From NCBI GenBank assembly GCA_025352435.1, contig JANXTN010000179.1, positions 1 through 7,811 on the forward strand: a stretch of 7,811 nt of DNA. The letters are read 5' to 3'. Under the pieces are notes generated by a model. That model saw nothing but the letters and a program-made list of their open reading frames with translations. It ran no database searches and was not told the origin of the DNA. This document shows positions 6,157-7,811 of this stretch, piece after piece. The stretch is from Ferruginibacter sp. Lineage in GTDB: Bacteria > Bacteroidota > Bacteroidia > Chitinophagales > Chitinophagaceae. The number at the start of each line of letters is the position of its first letter. Position 1 is the first letter of the stretch. A program made the translations under genes and the position numbers.

Positions 6157-6720
6157 ATGTCAGACGAATTATCGATCAAACTTGAGGATGCAGCAGCTAC
6201 TATGGGTAAAGCTATAAGCCATTTAGAAGCTGAACTGGTGAAAATTAGAGCAGGCAAGGCAAACCCCGTAATGCTTGAAGGCATTGTTGCTGATTATTAC
6301 GGCAGCCCTACGCCGATAAGCCAGATTGCAAACATCACGACCTTGGATGCACGTACGATCTCTGTTACACCATGGGAAAAAAACATGTTGCAGGTAATAG
6401 AACGAGCGATTATTGCGGCAAACATTGGTATAAACCCACAAAATGATGGTGTAATTATTCGCTTATTTTTACCACCGCTTACTGAGGAAAGGCGTAAGGA
6501 GCTGGTGAAGAAATGTAATGCAGAAGGTGAGCAGGCTAAGGTTTCAATAAGAAATATTCGCAGAGATGCGATAGAGCAAATAAAGAAGCTGCAAAAAGAC
6601 GGCGCAAGTGAAGATGAGTGTAAAGATGCAGAAGCTGCGGCACAAGTAGCGACTGATAAGTATATATCATTGGTAGAAAAACACCTTGAGGCAAAGGAAG
6701 TGGAAATAATGGCGGTGTAA
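6157..6720 (+). CDS. frr: Ribosome recycling factor
   Basis: RRF, with EF-G, splits the post-termination ribosome so that subunits can be reused; it is cytoplasmic and usually essential. From ATG 6157 the protein has 187 residues, against 185 in E. coli. Conserved segments are KIRAGKANP (29-37), DYYGSPTP (46-53), the PPLTEERRKEL block (106-116) and VSIRNIRRDA (129-138) in the return helix of the coiled-coil domain. The frame also offers TTG at 6148, three codons earlier; I prefer the ATG because it is preceded by an A-rich AAAATT and because the family begins close to this Met (MSDEL here, MISDI in E. coli). The common neighbour pyrH is not in the window; the gene stands alone behind a terminator with its own promoter. 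The sterol-desaturase-like gene follows after 103 bp of repeats. Confidence 0.96.
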   Translation: MSDELSIKLEDAAATMGKAISHLEAELVKIRAGKANPVMLEGIVADYYGSPTPISQIANITTLDARTISVTPWEKNMLQVIERAIIAANIGINPQNDGVIIRLFLPPLTEERRKELVKKCNAEGEQAKVSIRNIRRDAIEQIKKLQKDGASEDECKDAEAAAQVATDKYISLVEKHLEAKEVEIMAV

Positions 6721-6723
6721 TCG

Positions 6724-6819
6724 ATTACGAATTACAAATTAAAAATTATGGGAATTTTCAGCATTTAAAGGCTTCCCATTCGTAATTCGTAATTCGTAAT
6801 TCTCAATTTTTAATTTCTT
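6724..6819. repeat. Inverted pair of 7-bp repeat arrays between frr and the hydroxylase gene
   Basis: The right arm is six consecutive 7-base units: ATTCGTA exactly at 6778, 6785 and 6792, then ATTCTCA (6799), ATTTTTA (6806) and ATTTCTT (6813). The left arm is four units starting ATTA at 6724 (ATTACGA), 6731 (ATTACAA), 6738 (ATTAAAA) and 6745 (ATTATGG). ATTACGA is a rotation of the reverse complement of ATTCGTA, so the arms are inverted copies of one heptamer. Between them ATGGGAA (6748-6754) pairs perfectly with TTCCCAT (6773-6779) around an 18-base loop. The whole could fold as a long hairpin with a degenerate outer stem. It ends 4 bases before the downstream ATG. There is no T-tract directly after the 7-bp stem, so a simple intrinsic terminator is not the best reading. 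Confidence 0.78.
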
Positions 6820-6823
6820 AAAA

Positions 6824-7720
6824 ATGCAATCCTCCCGGGAAACATGGTTCTTATTGCTTTCAGTGCCAATCTATATTATTTTTATAGCTGCTGAAATTTT
6901 AATGAGCAACTGGGGAGAGAAAAAATTTTATACGTTAAAGGGCGTATTACAAAATGTTTACCTCACTTTAATGAATGGCTCCCTCGACTTGGTCTTACGA
7001 TGGGCATTTTACGTAAGTGTATTAATGTGGAGTTATCATCAACATTTTTTTAAAATAGGAAATCCATATTTATACTGGTTCCTGCTTTTTATTTTTGAAG
7101 ACTTTGCTTTTTATATAGAGCATAGAATTGACCATTACTGCAGGCTTTTTTGGGCTGTGCATTTAACGCACCATTCATCTGAAGAATTTAATTTAACTAC
7201 CGGATTTCGTTCCTCCGTTTTGCAACCTGTTTATCGTTTTGTATATTTTGTTCCCATTGCATTGATGGGTTTTCACCCGCTTGATATTGTATTTATGTAC
7301 TCCATTACCCAAACTTATGGGATACTTGTGCACACACAATACATCAACAAAATGCCCCGCTGGTTTGAAGCCATTTTTGTAACACCTGCGCACCATAGGG
7401 TGCATCATGCCAGCAATATTGTTTATTTAGATAAGAACATGGGGATGTGTCTTATTATCTGGGATAGGTTGTTTGGCACTTTTCAAGATGAAATACCCAA
7501 TGAGCCTGTAAAATATGGTCTTACCAAACCTCTGGCTAATCCACATAACCCCATTAACCACGTATTGCATGAGTGGAAAGGCATGGCAGCAGATCTGAAG
7601 AAAAATGTATCCATCGGTACTAAAATAAAATACCTCCTGATGCCTCCAGGCTGGAGCCACGATGGCTCTACTAAAACTGCTGTACAACTCAGAAAAGAAT
7701 TAAAGAAAGCTGTAGTTTAA
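6824..7720 (+). CDS. Sterol desaturase / fatty acid hydroxylase superfamily protein
   Basis: A 298-residue integral membrane di-iron oxygenase that hydroxylates or desaturates a lipid substrate using O2. All histidine clusters are present: HRIDH (100-104, HxxxH), HLTHH (113-117, HxxHH) and HHRVHH (190-195), plus H170 in the helix before the last cluster. The order HSSEEFN (117-123), HTQ (170-172), HHRVHHASN (190-198) and then YLDKNMG with a WDRLFGTF segment resembles the alkylglycerol monooxygenase (AGMO/TMEM195)-like branch more than C-4 sterol oxidases or plant-type desaturases. Membrane segments lie at about 8-28, 46-70, 82-98 and 137-160. The start ATG at 6824 follows the repeat array directly. 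No promoter-like TAnnTTTG precedes it, so it may rely on frr read-through or on the array. The substrate is unknown; ether lipids or sphingolipids are guesses from the family and phylum. Confidence 0.88.
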   Translation: MQSSRETWFLLLSVPIYIIFIAAEILMSNWGEKKFYTLKGVLQNVYLTLMNGSLDLVLRWAFYVSVLMWSYHQHFFKIGNPYLYWFLLFIFEDFAFYIEHRIDHYCRLFWAVHLTHHSSEEFNLTTGFRSSVLQPVYRFVYFVPIALMGFHPLDIVFMYSITQTYGILVHTQYINKMPRWFEAIFVTPAHHRVHHASNIVYLDKNMGMCLIIWDRLFGTFQDEIPNEPVKYGLTKPLANPHNPINHVLHEWKGMAADLKKNVSIGTKIKYLLMPPGWSHDGSTKTAVQLRKELKKAVV

Positions 7721-7733
7721 AACAGCAGCCTAC

Positions 7734-7744
7734 ACTAATTTTAC
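7734..7744 (+). promoter_or_regulatory. Candidate promoter element before the right-edge gene
   Basis: The 11-mer ACTAATTTTAC also occurs just upstream of rbfA (2066-2076). It contains TAATTTTA, a near match to TAnnTTTG, and ends 3 bases before the ATG at 7748. If used as a -7 element it would give an almost leaderless transcript, so the true start may be further downstream. Confidence 0.3.
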
Positions 7745-7747
7745 GCT

Positions 7748-7811
7748 ATGCAAATTTTTTCTGTCTCCAGTGTTGCTGATGAAGTTGCTTTTTTTAAACT
7801 GCCCTTGAGCA
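7748..7811 (+). CDS. N-terminus of an unidentified protein, cut by the window edge
   Basis: ATG at 7748 opens a frame of 21 codons that runs off the right edge, beginning MQIFSVSSVADEVAFFKLPL. The start lies 27 bases past the hydroxylase stop, on the same strand. An F-x-K-L-P stretch shortly after a short N-terminal strand is reminiscent of a Bacteroidota GNAT-like acetyltransferase group whose members continue with a Y-x-x-x-P-x-W-x-P segment, but that part is not visible, so I assign no function. It may be co-transcribed with the hydroxylase gene. Confidence 0.5.
   Translation, partial: MQIFSVSSVADEVAFFKLPLS

Noticed and set aside
6223..6441. Minus-strand frame inside frr
   Set aside because: The plus strand encodes an unmistakable ribosome recycling factor here; the antisense product is Cys/Arg-rich and without family features.
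7193..7687. Two minus-strand frames within the hydroxylase gene
   Set aside because: Both overlap the histidine-motif coding region and show no coding character of their own.
7709..7726. Small hairpin GCTGT / ACAGC at the end of the hydroxylase gene
   Set aside because: Only 5 bp with an 8-base loop and no following T-tract, so it is not supported as a terminator.

Overview
The window looks like chromosomal DNA from a member of the Bacteroidota, most likely near Chitinophagaceae; this lineage is an inference. Supporting signs are the AT-rich composition, the lack of Shine-Dalgarno sequences, several promoter -7 elements of the TAnnTTTG type, a split-type transketolase, and the rbfA / LolC-type permease pairing. 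No CRISPR array, tRNA or rRNA is visible.

Layout from left to right. Positions 1-62 (minus strand) hold the first 20 codons of what appears to be an IS1182-family transposase running off the left edge. A strong two-way terminator (159-197) separates it from an MsbA-like lipid-flippase ABC transporter (216-2033, minus). A 64-bp divergent gap leads to rbfA (2098-2559, plus), whose last ~36 codons are built from two copies of a palindromic repeat. An array of 7-bp units runs up to the GTG start of a LolC/LolE-type permease (2645-3862, plus). That gene converges on the N-terminal subunit of a split transketolase (3886-4719, minus) whose C-terminal partner is not here. A divergent gap (4720-4952) carries the promoter of a WecA/MraY-type glycan-lipid transferase (4953-6071, plus). 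A perfect intrinsic terminator follows and abuts the promoter of frr, ribosome recycling factor (6157-6720, plus). A 96-bp inverted array of a different 7-bp unit separates frr from a membrane-bound di-iron hydroxylase of the sterol desaturase / fatty acid hydroxylase superfamily (6824-7720, plus). A new reading frame begins at 7748 and leaves the right edge.

Functionally this is a mix of housekeeping genes. Two serve translation (RbfA in 30S maturation, RRF in recycling). Four serve the cell envelope (MsbA-like flippase, LolC/E-like permease, WecA-like transferase, lipid-type hydroxylase). One serves central carbon metabolism. No novel multi-gene system is visible. What the genes do not explain is the repeat content: two 7-bp-period arrays ending at start codons, one folded into an inverted pair, and a palindromic repeat that has become coding sequence at the end of rbfA.
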